Part shown: one piece after another, positions 1-12,400 of the stretch
Layout: the number at the start of each line of letters is the position of its first letter
Numbering within the stretch: position 1 is the first letter of the stretch
Source: Coenobita brevimanus
Lineage: Eukaryota > Arthropoda > Malacostraca > Decapoda > Coenobitidae
Direction: 5' to 3'
NCBI GenBank assembly: GCA_032717465.1
Contig: CM064748.1
Span: forward strand, 7,491,238 to 7,555,237
DNA length: 64,000 nucleotides
Position numbers and translations under genes: made by a program
The notes under the pieces: generated by a model
Told to the model about the DNA's origin: nothing
The model's database searches: none
Seen by the model: the letters and a program-made list of their open reading frames with translations, nothing else

Positions 1-510
1 ATAAGAAACAGGGAAGTGAGCATGGAAGTGAAAAAGTTACTACATGACAGTATTGTGATACCAACTCTAACGTACGGAAGTGAAGCGTGGACGTTGTTGG
101 AAGGACACAAGTCAAGAGTGAGAGCCGTGGAAATGAGTTATTTAAGAGGAGCCTGTGGAGTCACATGGAGAGACAGGCTGACGAATGAGGATATAAAGGA
201 GCGTTGTGGTGTTGATGTGGATGTGATAGGAAGCGTTATGAGGAACACACTGAGGTGGTTTGGCCATGTGGAGAGGATGGAGGGTGAAAGACTGACGAAG
301 AGAGTGTATGTGAGTGAGGTGGAGGGGGAAAGAGGGAGGGGGAGGCCGAGGATGAGATGGAGAGATGGGGTGGAGAGGTATATGAGAGAGGGGGGTGTGA
401 GTTGGGAGCAGGGGAGTGAAATGGCGGGGGACAGGGCGACTTGGAGGCGATTTGTTTGTGGCCACCCCAAACGGGATTGAGGCGTCTGGCAATAGATAGA
501 TAGATAGATT
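1..510 (+). mobile_element. LINE 3' fragment, RTE-like C-terminal region
   Basis: An open frame from the window edge to 480 encodes the region C-terminal to reverse transcriptase in RTE-like LINEs: LTYGSEAWTL, then LRWFGHVERM and an Arg/Gly-rich GRGRPRMRWRDG stretch, ending before ATWRRFVCGHPKRD. No RT catalytic motif lies inside the window, so this is the 3' end of a longer or 5'-truncated element. It ends in a TAGA-type simple repeat, the usual tail style of such LINEs. A second copy of the same family lies on the minus strand at 60110-60490. The junction with the LTR array follows within about 13 bp. Clade assignment rests on motif style only. Confidence 0.75.
491..510. repeat. (TAGA)n microsatellite, LINE tail
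   Basis: About four TAGA units directly follow the last coding bases of the LINE fragment. The copy at 60.1 kb ends at the equivalent point without a long TAGA run, so the tail is variable. Confidence 0.8.
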
Positions 511-522
511 ACGCCCACCCCT

Positions 523-1163
523 AGTGTCTTCCCAACCAGCTTCAGTATCATGTGTGTGTGTGTACACTCTCTCTCTCCCCAGTCATTTTTGTGCCGGGCT
601 GGCGTTTTCATTTAAGTTTATTTTATTCTTTTGTTTGCTGACTGAGGGAAGTAGCTAATTTATTTGATTTTGTGACCGTGTTGTCTTTGGAGGGCCAGTC
701 TGGCTCACCGTGGTCCTCTCGCTGCCTTTATTAACGTTCCCCAACACACGTACATACACACACACACCCCTAACCCCTACACAGTTCAATCCCATCTCCT
801 TGCACAAGGCTAGTGAGAACTATCGTGAGCTATCAACTGCGTTCCCCCTTGGACACGGGTTAAGTAGAAATTCGTCACCACCGGAAATCAGTGGGAGGTG
901 TTCCTGTAGAGTGTCTCGGGCGGTATTATTTCCGGTAGTGATGATAGTAGGCTAGATCCATAGGTAGGCTGTTCCGTTTGTTACTATCAAAGTACAGAGT
1001 GTTGCGTACTTAAGTGATAATTCTTCCATTGCGCAGTTTTTCTCTCGTTTACAGAGTGTGAATGCCGGGGTCTGCGTTATTTTCACAACGCAGTGGAGGC
1101 CGATCATCTAAAACTACCTTGTTGTCTTTTTGGTAATAGCCCCGGGCTGGCGCTACCATAACA
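523..1163 (+). repeat. LTR1, 5'-truncated
   Basis: Matches LTR2-LTR4 from about LTR position 341 onward, so the first 340 bp are absent and replaced by the flanking LINE tail. It ends in CATAACA, one base from the family terminus CGTAACA, directly before the primer-binding site. It contains a TG-rich stretch and a CA-rich stretch also present in the other LTRs. Confidence 0.9.
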
Positions 1164-1164
1164 G

Positions 1165-1182
1165 TGGCGACCTCGCATCAGG
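1165..1182 (+). other. Primer-binding site, element 1
   Basis: TGGCGACCTCGCATCAGG begins two bases after the LTR. The leading TGGCGACC is what a tRNA ending in GGTCGCCA would pair with. By analogy with 412/mdg1-type elements this could be tRNA-Arg; the tRNA identity is inferred. Confidence 0.75.
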
Positions 1183-1321
1183 ATATCCTAACAGTGCCTT
1201 CTTCTTGCTAGGATATCGTTACCTTGGCGTTCTCTGTGCTTTGAGGTGAAGTTGATGAGTGTGAAGTTTCTCAGTCAGCATAAGTTATTTCATTATTCAG
1301 TACTGCCATTGAATTGTCGCC

Positions 1322-2584
1322 ATGGAGTCACGCGTGTCTACACCAGAAGGCGTACGTGCTGAGTCACCTGTGGATAAGGAAAATATGGAACAATGAGAGG
1401 CACATAGCAAAGGTACTCCCCGTGTGAGCCCTGTGTTTAACCATGGTGCTGAGCTGCCTTGTTTCGCTACCCCACCATTACCATCTATGATGCCGCTGAG
1501 CCAGTTTACAGCAGTTCCCCCAGGTATGTCTAGTGCTTTCCCTGGAGTTGTTCATTCCACTCCCATATACCCTGCAGTCTTGTCACCGGAGGCTCAGTTG
1601 CAGTTGGAGTTGAAAAAGATGGAGATGGAAATGCAGCGTGCAAGAGAGAAAGAAGAGATGGAGATGCAGCGTGCAAGAGAGAAAGAAGAGATGGAGATGC
1701 AGCATGCAAGAGAGAAAGAAGAGATGGAGATGCAGCGTGCAAGAGAGAAAGAAGAGATGGAGTTGCAGCGTGAAAAAATGCGATTTGAGCTGGAGAAGAC
1801 TCGCTTGGAGGTGACTGCTAATAGGTCTACTTCAGATACCCATACCTCAGGCCGTGCAGAGGATAGGGAGAGTTGGCTCTCAAGGAGTCTGAAATTAGTG
1901 CCAGCATTTGATGAGTTGAAGGTGACAGAATGGTTTGTCAGGTTTGAAAAGAAGGCTAGGGAGTTTGAGTGGCCCAGGCAGCGCTGGGTGGGCTTGGTAT
2001 CTAATGTGCTGAAGGGAAAAGCTTTGGAAGCGTATAATAGGATGAGCCCTGAGGATGTAGATGATTATGATGAATTTAAAGCAGCCATTCTTAAGGCATA
2101 TGAACTTAGACCAGAGGCTTATCGGTTGTTGTTCCGTGGTGCTCGGAAAAGACCTGCTGACACCTATATGGTCTACGCCAGGTATCTGGAGGAGACGTTA
2201 GACGAGTGGTTGCTGAGTGAGAGCGCCACTTCGTATAACGAGGTGCGTGAACTGCTTTTGATGGAACATTTTACCAACATGGCTGACAAAGAAATTGGTG
2301 TTAAAATTAGGGAGAAGAGATTTAAGACCTTGAAGGAAGCAGCGACGTGGGCTGATGACCGGGTGTTGGCCTTGCAGAGTATGGGGGTCAAGTATGCTAA
2401 TTTTCAGTATTCCAAGGAGAGGACTGTGAGTGGTCCGGCCTGGGATAAATCTTCTGTGAATCAGTCCAAGGGAAGTCCAGAGGAGAAAAGGAATTCAGGG
2501 AGAAAGAGCCCTGTATCCAGTTCGAAGCTACTTTGTTACTTTTGCAAACAGAGTGGGCACATCAAGCCTAACTGCCCTAAGTAG
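1322..2584 (+). pseudogene. gag, element 1 (broken)
   Basis: The start codon at 1322 is the one used in copies 2 and 3, but here codon 25 is TGA (1394-1396) where they have CGA. An internal ATG at 1424 reopens the frame to 2584. In order: a Pro-rich N-terminus; a coiled coil of about four 11-residue repeats (MEMQRAREKEE type, about 1626-1780); a capsid region (LVPAFDELKVTEWFVRFEKK) whose C-terminal part resembles a SCAN domain; a basic linker; and one CCHC knuckle (CYFCKQSGHIKPNC, about 2535-2578). A second nonsense change, TAG at 2582-2584 in place of the TGG of the sister copies, cuts gag from protease. Gag would form the cytoplasmic particle and bind genomic RNA. Confidence 0.9.
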
Positions 2585-5500
2585 AAGGCCTCCCAAAATG
2601 CCAAACCAGTGGCACTAGTTGTAGGTTCGAGTCAGGTGAACGAGAGGAGTTGGGAGAGTGGTAACGGTGAGGGAGAAGTCTGTGGAAAGCTGGAGTGCAG
2701 CCGGCTGTGCTCGCTGCCAGCTCAGGCTGAAAAAATTACCCAACATCCTACACCACCTCCGGATGAACTGCCTCAGAAATCGTCCCTAAACTGGTGTAAA
2801 CCTTTTATGTGTCACGGCACAGTGAAAATTCATGGGATCAATTATCCAGTTACTGTGGTTCGTGCTACCGGTGCACAACAGTCTGTGTGCAGAAACGTGA
2901 CTGGAGGGCCTGTAAACTCAGGGAAGTATGTACTGTGTAGAGGCATGAATTCAGATGAATACTATGATTATGTTCATGTGGAACTCGATTGCCCCATTGT
3001 TCAGGCTGCAGCTCAAGTCGCTGTTGCTGATGTAATGCCAGTAGAGGGGGTTGATTTTCTGCTGGGGTACGACCTGGCTGGGGAGAAAGTATTTCCATCT
3101 CTTCCCCCACCAGTTGTTGTGGCAGAGAAGTGTTTTGACGCCCCGGAAATTGGTATTGAAGTTGATGCAGAAGTGGAAGCCATGTTCCCGGTCTGTGCAA
3201 TTACAAGATCAATGGCACAGGTTGCAGCCTGGGAGGAAGAACTGGCGAAGTCACAGGTTCTTGGGGTCGACTGTGATGAGGCAGGGCCACCAATAGAGGA
3301 ACCTAGTGAGCAGGGTGTTGCTGTGGTGGGTGAGGAGAGTGGGAATGCGTGCATGGGCGCCGCCCAACTTCCCAATCAGGACACTAGAGGTGGTGCTGAG
3401 TGTGTCTGTGTGGAGACTGAACCCAGCCCACCGACTGAATTAGAAGAATTTCAGGACGCTGGGGTCGACTGCGGCGATGCAGGACCACCGTCAAACGCGC
3501 CTGAGGAACAGAGTGTCACTGTTGAGGGTAGAGGTGATGTTGATGTCAGTGTGGATTCTGACATTCCTTCCCCTGTTGAGTGTACTAGAGGTGGCGCTGA
3601 GACTGATCGCCCTTCGCAATCCAGTGTCCCGACCAGTCCCTTATCTCAGTCCTCAGTAGAGCTGATGGGTGTTGGGCCAGCAGAATTGAGGGTGAAGCAA
3701 CAGGAGGATGTAACATTAAAGCCCTTGTTTGCTCGAGTAAGGGAAGAAAGAAGTATGGAGTGTGGTAAGGAGGAGTTCCTGATTAAAGACAATGTTTTAC
3801 ATCGCCGATGGACGCCCACTGGCGCCACGGTGGATGGAGGAGTGGGTGAGTTAGTGCAGGTGGTGGTGCCTGTGCAGTATAGGGTGCCGTTAATACAGTT
3901 AGCACATGAGGGACCTTTAGCAGGTCACCTGGGAAATAGAAAGACAGTGCAGCGCTTAAGATACAACTTTTGGTGGCCAAGTATGCCGGGACAAGTTGCT
4001 GCGTACATCAAGAGCTGTCACACGTGTCAGATAGTGGGCAAGCCTAATCAAGTTCTTCCTGTGGCCCCTTTGACTCCCATTCCTGCAGTTGAACCTCCGT
4101 TTACCCGGGTAATCATTGATATCGTGGGCCCTTTACCTCCTACTTCTGCTGGAAACAAGTATTTGTTAACCATAATGGATGTTACAACGCGATACCCAGA
4201 GGTTATACCAATCAGAAGCATGCAGGCGAGTCAGTAGTCAAGCAACTTATCCTGTTCTTTACTCATTTTGGCCTGCCCAAGGAGTTGCAGTCAGACCGTG
4301 GAGTAAATTTTACATCTAATTTGTTTAAGCAGACAATGACAGAGTTGGGCATCAAGCACATTTTGTCCAGTGCCTACCATCCGCAGTCACAAGGTGCCTT
4401 GGAAAGGCATCATCAGACCTTAATGACAATGCTGCGCACCTTCTCCTATGATAGTGGAAAGGATTGGGACCTAGCGGTACCCTTTGTTATGTTTGCAGTG
4501 AGAGAGGTACCAACTGAGTCACTGGGATTTTCACCCAATGAGTTAGTGTTTGGGCACAGAGTTCGTGGTCCCTTGGATGTGGTGCGAGAGGCCTGGAGTA
4601 ACAACAAATCTGGCAGCCAGGAATCCATGCTTGACTATGTCTGCCGCACTCAGGAGAGACTGCATTGCGCTTTAGAGCTTGCCCATGACCATATAATCGG
4701 GGCTCAAGCGAAAATGAAGGCTCATTACAATAAGAAGGTCAGAAGTCGTGAGTTTAAGCAAGGAGATGAAGTTTTGGCACTGGTGTCCATGCAAGGAAAA
4801 CCTCTGGCGGCTAGATTCAGTGGTCCTTATATTGTGAAGAAGAGAGTTGGGGAACTTGACTATCTAATTGTTACCCCAGATAGGCGGAAGAGTACTCAGT
4901 TGTGCCACATTAATATGTTGAAGCCATACAACCGCCCAGTTGATTCTCATTGTGGGATGACTGCTGATGTCTCTCACCTGGGATGTGAAGGCCGGGGAAG
5001 GGAGGACGTGACATCAAAGGAACGTGCTGTGGAGGGAGCTGTTGGTGCCGGTGATGTGAGTAGTGGACCAGGGTTACAGCCACAGTCCCTAGAAGATGAC
5101 TTTGGAGTGGACGTTGAGGGAACAAGGGATAAGAGTGCTCCTGTAGTTTTGGCAGTTGGTAGTGAGTTGGAGGAGCATGAGGAAGTGCTTAGTCGTGGTG
5201 AGATGTTACCAGCTGACCTATGGGAGGGCAATGGTTATGCAGCTCTAGTGGAGAAATTGCGACACCTTGATCCAGTAAAGCGAGAAGAGCTGTGCAACAG
5301 ATTATGGAAACATCCGAAAGTTTTTGGAGATTCACCGGGATTGACAACTTGGGCTACTCAGGACATTGACGTTGAGGATAGTAACCCTGTAAAATTAGCT
5401 CCCTACCGCATCAACCTTGTCAGACAGAAAGCTCTCGATAATGAGATCAAGTATATGTTGGACCATGGATTGATCAAGAGGAGTTTCAGTGAATGGAGTT

Positions 5501-6625
5501 CACCAGTTACCTTGCAGCCGAAGCCAGATGGGAAGGTTAGGTTGTGTGTGGACTTCCGGAAGGTTAACTCACTGTCTAAGACCGATGCTTATCCCTTGCC
5601 TCGGGTCGATGACTCCGTGGACAAGGTGGGAAATGCCACTTATATCACCAAACTTGACTTAGTAAAAGGATACTGGCAGGTCCCGCTGACGGAACGGGCT
5701 AAACAAGTGGCTAGCTTTGTTGTCAGTGGTGCAGTATATCAGTGCCAGGTGATGCCTTATGGACTGAAGAATGCTCCAGCCACTTTCCAGAGGCTTCTGG
5801 ATAAAGTGGTGGATGGCATACCTAATTGTGTCGTTTACATCGATGATGTCATTGTGTATGACACCAAGTGGGAGGAGCACCTTGATCATGTGGAAATGCT
5901 CATTAAGCGGTTGGTCAACTTGGACAAGTGCTAGTTCGTACGTGCTAAGGTCCAGTACCTTGGATTTGTTGTAGGACATGGGCAAGTGGCTCCACCTCGG
6001 GCTAAGGTGGATGCCATTTCCAACTTTGCAGCACCCCAGTGTCGCCGTGCCCTCCATCGGTTTTTGGGCATGATCGGCTATTACAGAAGATTGGAAATTA
6101 CTCCACAGTGCTTGCCCCTCTTACTGACTTATTGCGCAAGGATAAGTGGCAGTGGACAGCCGAGTGTGAGCAAGCTTTTACTACTGTTAAGTCTCTGCTG
6201 TGCCACCACCCTATATTGTGTGCACCAGATTTTGACAAATCTTTTGTGCTGGCAGTTGATGCTAGCCGAGTAGGGGTAGGAGCAGTGTTGATGCAGCCGG
6301 ATGAGGGCCAGGTTGAACATCCCATATCATACTTCTCAGAGAAGTTTAATAGAGCCCAAAAGAACTATTCTGTCATAGAGCAGGAGTTATTAGCGATTAT
6401 CCTGGCCCTGCAACACTTTGCTGTCTACCTGTCCCCTTTTGGCCCTGTGATCAAGATTTATTCAGACCATCATCCCCTGCAGTTTTTGGACAAGTTTAAA
6501 TTTAAGAACCAGCGTTTGACCCCTGGGGTTTGCTTTTGCGAGAGTACAATTTAGAAGTTAGGCATATTAAAGGGATTGATAATGTAATTGGTGATTGTTT
6601 ATCCAGAGAGGGGTCAGGGTCTTGA
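2585..6625 (+). pseudogene. pol, element 1 (protease-integrase-RT-RNase H, broken)
   Basis: The protease motif reads VVRATGAQ; the sister copies read VVRDTGAQ, so the catalytic Asp is lost. An acidic spacer with two versions of the GVDC-x2-AGPP motif precedes integrase. Integrase has an HHCC zinc region (HLGNRKTVQRL to SCHTC, about 3916-4028), a DDE core (FTRVIIDIVGP, SDRGVNFTS, a Glu in the GALERHH segment) and a GPY/F tail (RFSGPYIVKK). A 1-bp loss near 4231 causes a stop at 4235. RT runs from about 5400 with YIDD at 5836-5847. An 18-bp deletion and a TAG follow at about 5911-5934. RNase H (VLAVDASRVGVG, IYSDHHPLQF) is in the -1 frame and ends early because of a further 1-bp loss near 6521. 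Confidence 0.9.
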
Positions 6626-6673
6626 TTCGAAAATTTTGATCCAGGGCTCAAAATTTTCCCTTGGGGAAGGGCG

Positions 6674-7679
6674 TGTTACGCTGTCCGCCTGTCCGTTCCC
6701 ACGGGTGCAGCCGTTACAGCTGGGCTAGGGGATTATGCAATATCTGTGTCATTTGCGGAGTTTAAATTAGCGAGTGTTACAAATTCTTTTGTTTCTTTCA
6801 TTCCTGCCACTGAGGGCAATTTTATTTAATACCATGCTGAGAATGCTTCTGATTATTTTGTCTGATGTGAGCTACCAGTATATTTAATGATGTTTTGCTT
6901 GCATTAGAAGTACCAATTCATTGTAGAGAGAGAGGGGCACGAATTTAAGTTCCTTATTAATTAATCTGATTCATGCGTTCACGCTTGGCTGCACACGAGC
7001 CTAGCATTAGAGCAGTGTCTTCCCAGCCAGCTTCAGTATCGTGTGTGTGTGTACACTCTCTCCCCAGCCATATTTTTGTATAGAAAGAATACGTCGGTGT
7101 CTCTAAGCCGAGCTGGCGTTTTCATTTAAGTTCATTTTATTCTTTTGTTTGTTGACTGAGGGTAGTAGCTATTTTATTTGATTTTTGTGACCGTGTTGTC
7201 TTTGGAGGGCCAGGCTGGCTCACCGTGGTCCTCTCGCTGCCTTTATTAACGTTCCCCAACACACGTACATACACACACACACACACCTAACCCCTACACA
7301 GTTCAATCCCATCTCCTTGCACAAGGCTAGTGAGAACTATCGTGAGCTATCAACTGCGTTCCCCTTTGGACACGGGTTAAGTAGAAATTCGTCACCACCG
7401 GAAATAAGTGGGAGGTGTTCCTGTAGACTGTCTCGGGCGGTATTATTTCCGGTAGTGACGATAGTAGGCTAGACCCATAGGTAGGCTGTTCCGTTTGTTA
7501 CTATCAAAGTACAGAGTGTTGCGTACTTAAGTGATAATTCTTCCATTGCGCAGTTTTTCTCTAGTTTACGGAGTGTGAGTGCCGGGGTCTGCGTTATTTT
7601 TTCAACGCAGTGGAGGCTGATCATCTAAAACTACCTTGTTGTCTTTTTGTAATAACCCCGGGCTGGCACTACCGTAAAA
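6674..7679 (+). repeat. LTR2, full length
   Basis: Starts TGTTACG (6674-6680) after the purine tract TTGGGGAAGGGCG (6661-6673). It ends CGTAAAA at 7679; the family terminus is CGTAACA, so the 7-bp inverted terminal repeat TGTTACG/CGTAACA has one mutation here. Length 1006 bp. It serves as the 3' LTR of unit 1 and the 5' LTR of unit 2. Confidence 0.92.
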
Positions 7680-7680
7680 G

Positions 7681-7698
7681 TGGCGACCTCGCATCAGG
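7681..7698 (+). other. Primer-binding site, element 2
   Basis: The same 18 bases as in element 1, starting one base after the LTR terminus. Confidence 0.75.
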
Positions 7699-7837
7699 AT
7701 ATCCTAACAGTGCTTTCTTCTTGCTAGGATATCGTTACCTTGGCGTTCTTTGTGCTTTGAGGTGAAGCTGATGAGTGTGAAGTTTCTAAGTCAGCATTAG
7801 TTATTTCATTATTCAGTACTGCCACTGAATTGTCGCC

Positions 7838-9457
7838 ATGGAGTCACGCGTGTCTACACCAGAATGCGTACGTGCTGAGTCACCTGTGGATAAGGAAAAT
7901 ATGGAACAACGAGAGGCACATAGCAAAGGTACTCCCCGTGTGAGCCCTGTGTTTAACTATGGTGCTGAGCTGCCTCGTTTCGCTACCCCACTATTACCAT
8001 CTATGATGCCGCCGAGCCAGTTTACAGCAGTTCCCCCAGGTATGTCTAGTGCTTTTCCTGGAGTTGTTCATTCCACTCCCATATACCCTGGAGTCTTGTC
8101 ACCGGAGGCTCAGTTGCAGTTGGAGTTGAAAAAGATGGAGATGGAGATGCAGCGTGCCAGAGAAGAGATAGAGATGCAGCGTGCAAGAGAGAAAGAAGAG
8201 ATGGAGATGCAGTGTGCAAAAGAGAAAGAAGAGATGGAGATGCAGCATGCAAGAGAGAAAGAAGAGATGGAGATGCAGCATGGAAGAGAGAAAGAAGAGA
8301 TGGAGATGCAGCGTGCAAGAGAGAAAGAAGAGATGGAGATGCAGTGTGAAAAAATGCGATTTGAGCTGGAGAAGACTCGCTTGGAGGTGACTGCTAAAAG
8401 GTCTACTTCAGATACCCATACCTCAGGCCGTGCAGAGGATAGGGAGAGTTGGCTCTCAAGGAGTCTGAAATTAGTGCCAGCATTTGATGAGTTGAAGGTG
8501 ACAGAATGGTTTGTCAGGTTTGAAAAGAAGGCTAGGGAGTTTGAGTGGCCCAGGCAGCGCTGGGTGGGCTTGGTATCTAATGTGCTGAAGGGAAAAGCTT
8601 TGGAAGTGTATAAAAGGATGAGCCCTGAGGATGTAGATGATTATGATGAATTTAAAGCAGCCATTCTTAAGGCATATGAACTTAAACCAGAGGCTTATCG
8701 GTTGTTGTTCCGTGGTGCTCGGAAAAGACCTGCTGACACCTATATGGTCTACGCCAGGTATCTGGAGGAGACGTTAGACGAGTGGTTGCTGAGTGAGAGC
8801 GCCACTTCGTATAACGAGGTGGGTGAACTACTTTTGATGGAACATTTTACCAACATGGCTGACAAAGAAATTGGTGTTAAAATTAGGGAGAAGAGATTTA
8901 AGACCTTGAAGGAAGCAGCGACGTGGGCTGATGACCGGGTGTTGGCCTTGCGGAGTATGGGGGTCAAGTATGCTAATTTTCAGTATTCCAGGGAGAGGAC
9001 TGTGAGTGGTCCGGCCTGGGATAAATCTTCCGTGAATCAGTCCAAGGGAAGTCCAGAGGAGAAAAGGAATTCAGGGAGAAAGAGCCCTGTATCCAGTTCG
9101 AAGCTACTTTGTTACTTTTGCAGAGAGAGTGGGCACATCAAGCCTAACTGCCCTAAGTGGAAGGCCTCCCAAAATGCCAAACCAGTCGCACTAGTTGTAG
9201 GTTCGAGTCAGGTGAACGAGAGGAGTTGGGAGAGTGGTAACGGTGAGGAAGAAGTCTGTGGAAAGCTGGAGTGCAGCCGGCTGTGCTCGCTGCCAGCTCA
9301 GGCTGAAAAAGTTACCCAACATGCTACGCCACCTCCGGATGAACTGCCTCAGAAATCGTCCCTAGACTGGTGTAAACCTTTTATGTGTCACGGCACAGTG
9401 AAAATTCATGGGATCAATTATCCAGTTACTGTGGTTCGTGATACCGGTGCACAATAG
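7838..9457 (+). pseudogene. gag-protease, element 2 (539 codons then stop)
   Basis: This is the longest undisturbed gag of the array. The start at 7838 opens MESRVSTPE. The coiled-coil repeat block (about 8138-8350) has more 11-residue units than element 1. The SCAN-like capsid part follows (PEAYRLLFRGARKRP to EAATWADDRVLAL), then the CCHC knuckle CYFCRESGHIKPNC at about 9110-9151. The frame runs past the knuckle into protease without a stop, so gag and protease form one frame in the ancestral state. It ends with TAG at 9455-9457 directly after the catalytic DTGAQ, where element 1 has CAG. Confidence 0.9.
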
Positions 9458-12400
9458 TCTGTGTGTAGAAACGTGACTGGAGGGCCTGTAAACTCAGGGA
9501 AGTATGTACTGTGTAGAGGCATGAATTCAGATGAATACTATGATTATGTTCATGTGGAACTCGATTGCCCCATTGTTCAGGCTGCAGCTCAAGTCGCTGT
9601 TGCTGATGTAATGCCAGTAGAGGGGGTTGATTTTCTGCTGGGGAACGACCTGGCTGGGGTGAAAGTATTTCCATCTCTTCCCCCACCAGTTGTTGTGGCA
9701 GAGAAGTGTTTTGACGCCCCGGAAATTGGTATTGAAGTTGATGCAGAAGTGGAAGCCATGTTCCCGGTCTGTGCAATTACAAGATCAATGGCACAGGTTG
9801 CAGCCTGGGAGGAAGAACTGGCGAAGTCACAGGTTCTTGGGGTCGACTGTGATGAGGCAGGGCCACCATTGGAGGAACCTAGTGAGCAGGGTGTTGCTGT
9901 GGTGGGTGAGGAGAGTGGGAATGCGTGCATAGGCGCCGCCCAACTTCCCAATCAGGACACTAGAGGTGGTGCTTAGTGTGTCTGTGTGGAGACTGAACCC
10001 AGCCCACCGACTGAATTAGAAGAATTTCAGAACGCTGGGGTCGACTGCGGGGATGCAGGACCACCGTCAAACGCGCCTGAGGAACAGAGTGTCACTGTTG
10101 AGGGTAGAGGTGATGTTGATGTCAGTGTGGAGTCTGACATTCCTTCCCCTGTTGAGTGTACTAGAGGTGGCGCTGAGATTGATCGCCTTTCGCAATCCAG
10201 TGTCCCGACCAGTCCCTTATCTCAGTCCTCAGTAGAGCTGATGGGTGTTGGGCCAGCAGAATTGAGGGTGAAGCAACAGGAGGATGTAACATTAAAGCCC
10301 TTGTTTGCTCGAGTAGGGGAAGAAAGAAGTATGGAGTGTGGTAAGGAGGAGTTCCTGATTAAAGACAATGTTTTACATCGCCGATGGACGCCCACTGGCA
10401 CCACGGTGGATGGGGGAGTGGGTGAGTTAGTGCAGGTGGTGGTGCCTGTGCAGTATAGGGTGCCGTTAATACAGTTAGCACATGAGGAACCTTTAGCAGG
10501 TCACCTGGGAAATAGAAAGACAGTGCAGCGCTTAAGATACAACTTTTGGTGGCCAAGTATGCCGGGACAAGTTGCTGCGTACATCAAGAGCTGTCACACG
10601 TGTCAGATAGTGGGCAAGCCTAATCAAGTTCTTGCTGTGGCCCCTTTGACTCCCATTCCTGCAGTTGAACCTCCGTTTACCCGGGTAATCATTGATATCG
10701 TGGGCCCTTTACCTCCTACTTCTGCTGGAAACAAGTATTTGTTAACCATAATGGATGTTACAACGCGATACCCAGAGGTTATACCAATCAGAAGCATGCA
10801 GGCGAAGTCAGTAGTCAAGCAACTTATCCTGTTCTTTACTCATTTTGCCCTGCCCAAGGAGTTGCAGAAAGACCGTGGAGTAAATTTTACATCTAATTTG
10901 TTTAAGCAGACAATGATAGAGTTGGGCATCAAGCACATTTTGTCCAGTGCCTACCATCCGCAGTCACAAGGTGTCCTGGAAAGGCATCATCAGACCTTAA
11001 AGACAATGCTGCGCACCTTCTCCTATGATAGTGGAAAGGATTGGGACCTAGCGGTACCGTTTTTTATGTTTGCAGTGAGAGAGGCACCAACTGAGTCATT
11101 GGGGTTTTCACCCAATGAGTTAGTGTTTGGGAACAGAGTTCGTGGTCCCTTGGATGTGGTGCGAGAGGCCTGGAGTAACAACAAATCTGGCAGGCAGGAA
11201 TCCATGCTTGACTATGTCTGCCGCACTCAGGAGAGACTGCATTGCGCTTTAGAGCTTGCCCATGACCATATAATCGGGGCTCAAGCGAAAATGAAGGCTC
11301 ATTACGATAAGGTCAGAAGTCGTGAGTTTAAGCAAGGAGATGAAGTTTTGGCACTGCTGCCCATGCAAGGAAAACCTCTGGCGGCTCGATTCAGTGGTCC
11401 TTATATTGTGAAGAAGAGAGTTGGGGAACTTGACTATCTAATTGTTACCCCAGATAGGCGGAAGAGTACTCAGTTGTGCCACATTAATATGTTGAAGCCA
11501 TACTACCGCCCAGTTGATTCTCATTGTGGGATGACTGCTAATGTCTCTCACCTGGGATGTGAACGCCGGGGGAGGGAGGACGTGGCATCAAAGGAACGTG
11601 CTGTGGAGGGAGCCGTTGGTGCCGGTGATGTGAGTAGTGGACCAGGGTTACAGCCACAGTCCCTAGAAGGTGACTTTGGAGTGGACGTTGAGGGAACCAG
11701 GGATAAGAGCGCTCCTGTAGTTTTGGCGGTTGGTAGTGAGTTGGAGGAGCATGAGGAAGTGCTTAGTCGTGGTGAGATGTTACCAGCTGACCTATGGGAG
11801 GGCAATGGTTATGCAGCTCTAGTGGAGAAATTGCGACACCTTGATCCAGTAAAGCGAGAAGAGCTGTGCAACAGATTATGGAAACATCCGAAAGTTTTTG
11901 GAGATTCACCAGGATTGACAACTTGGGCTACTCAGGACATTGACGTTGAGGATAGTAATCCTGTAAAATTAGCTCCCTACCGCATCAACCCTGTCAGATG
12001 GAAAGCTCTCGATCATGAGATCAATTATATGTTCGACCATGGATTGATCAAGAGGAGTTTCAGTTAATGGAGTTCACCAGTTACCTTGCAGCCGAAGCCA
12101 GGTGGGAAGGTTAGGTTGTGTGTGGACTTCCGGAAGGTTAACTCACTGTCTAAGACCGATGCTTATCCCTTGCCTCGGGTCGATGACTCCGTGGACAAGG
12201 TGGGAAATGCCACTTATATCACCAAACTTGACTTAGTAAAAGGATACTGGCAGGTCCCGCTGACGGAACGGGCTAAACAAGTGGCTAGCTTTGTTGGCAG
12301 TGGTGCAGTATATCAGTGCCAGGTGATGCCTTATGGACTGAAGAATGCTCCAGCCACTTTCCAGAGGCTTATGGATAAAGTGGTGGATGGCATACCTAAT

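Noticed and set aside
1530..1742. Minus-strand open frames with HAASPSLLSL repeats, also at 8046-8318 and 14631-14928
   Set aside because: They are the reverse reading of the 33-bp gag coiled-coil repeat and have no independent support.
6085..6095. Programmed -1 frameshift between RT and RNase H, present in all three LTR units
   Set aside because: No convincing slippery heptamer, and motif spacing is one to two residues short, so an inherited small deletion explains it better.
6626..6673. Possible envelope gene making the LTR element retrovirus-like
   Set aside because: Fewer than 50 bp separate the RNase H stop from the purine tract in every unit.
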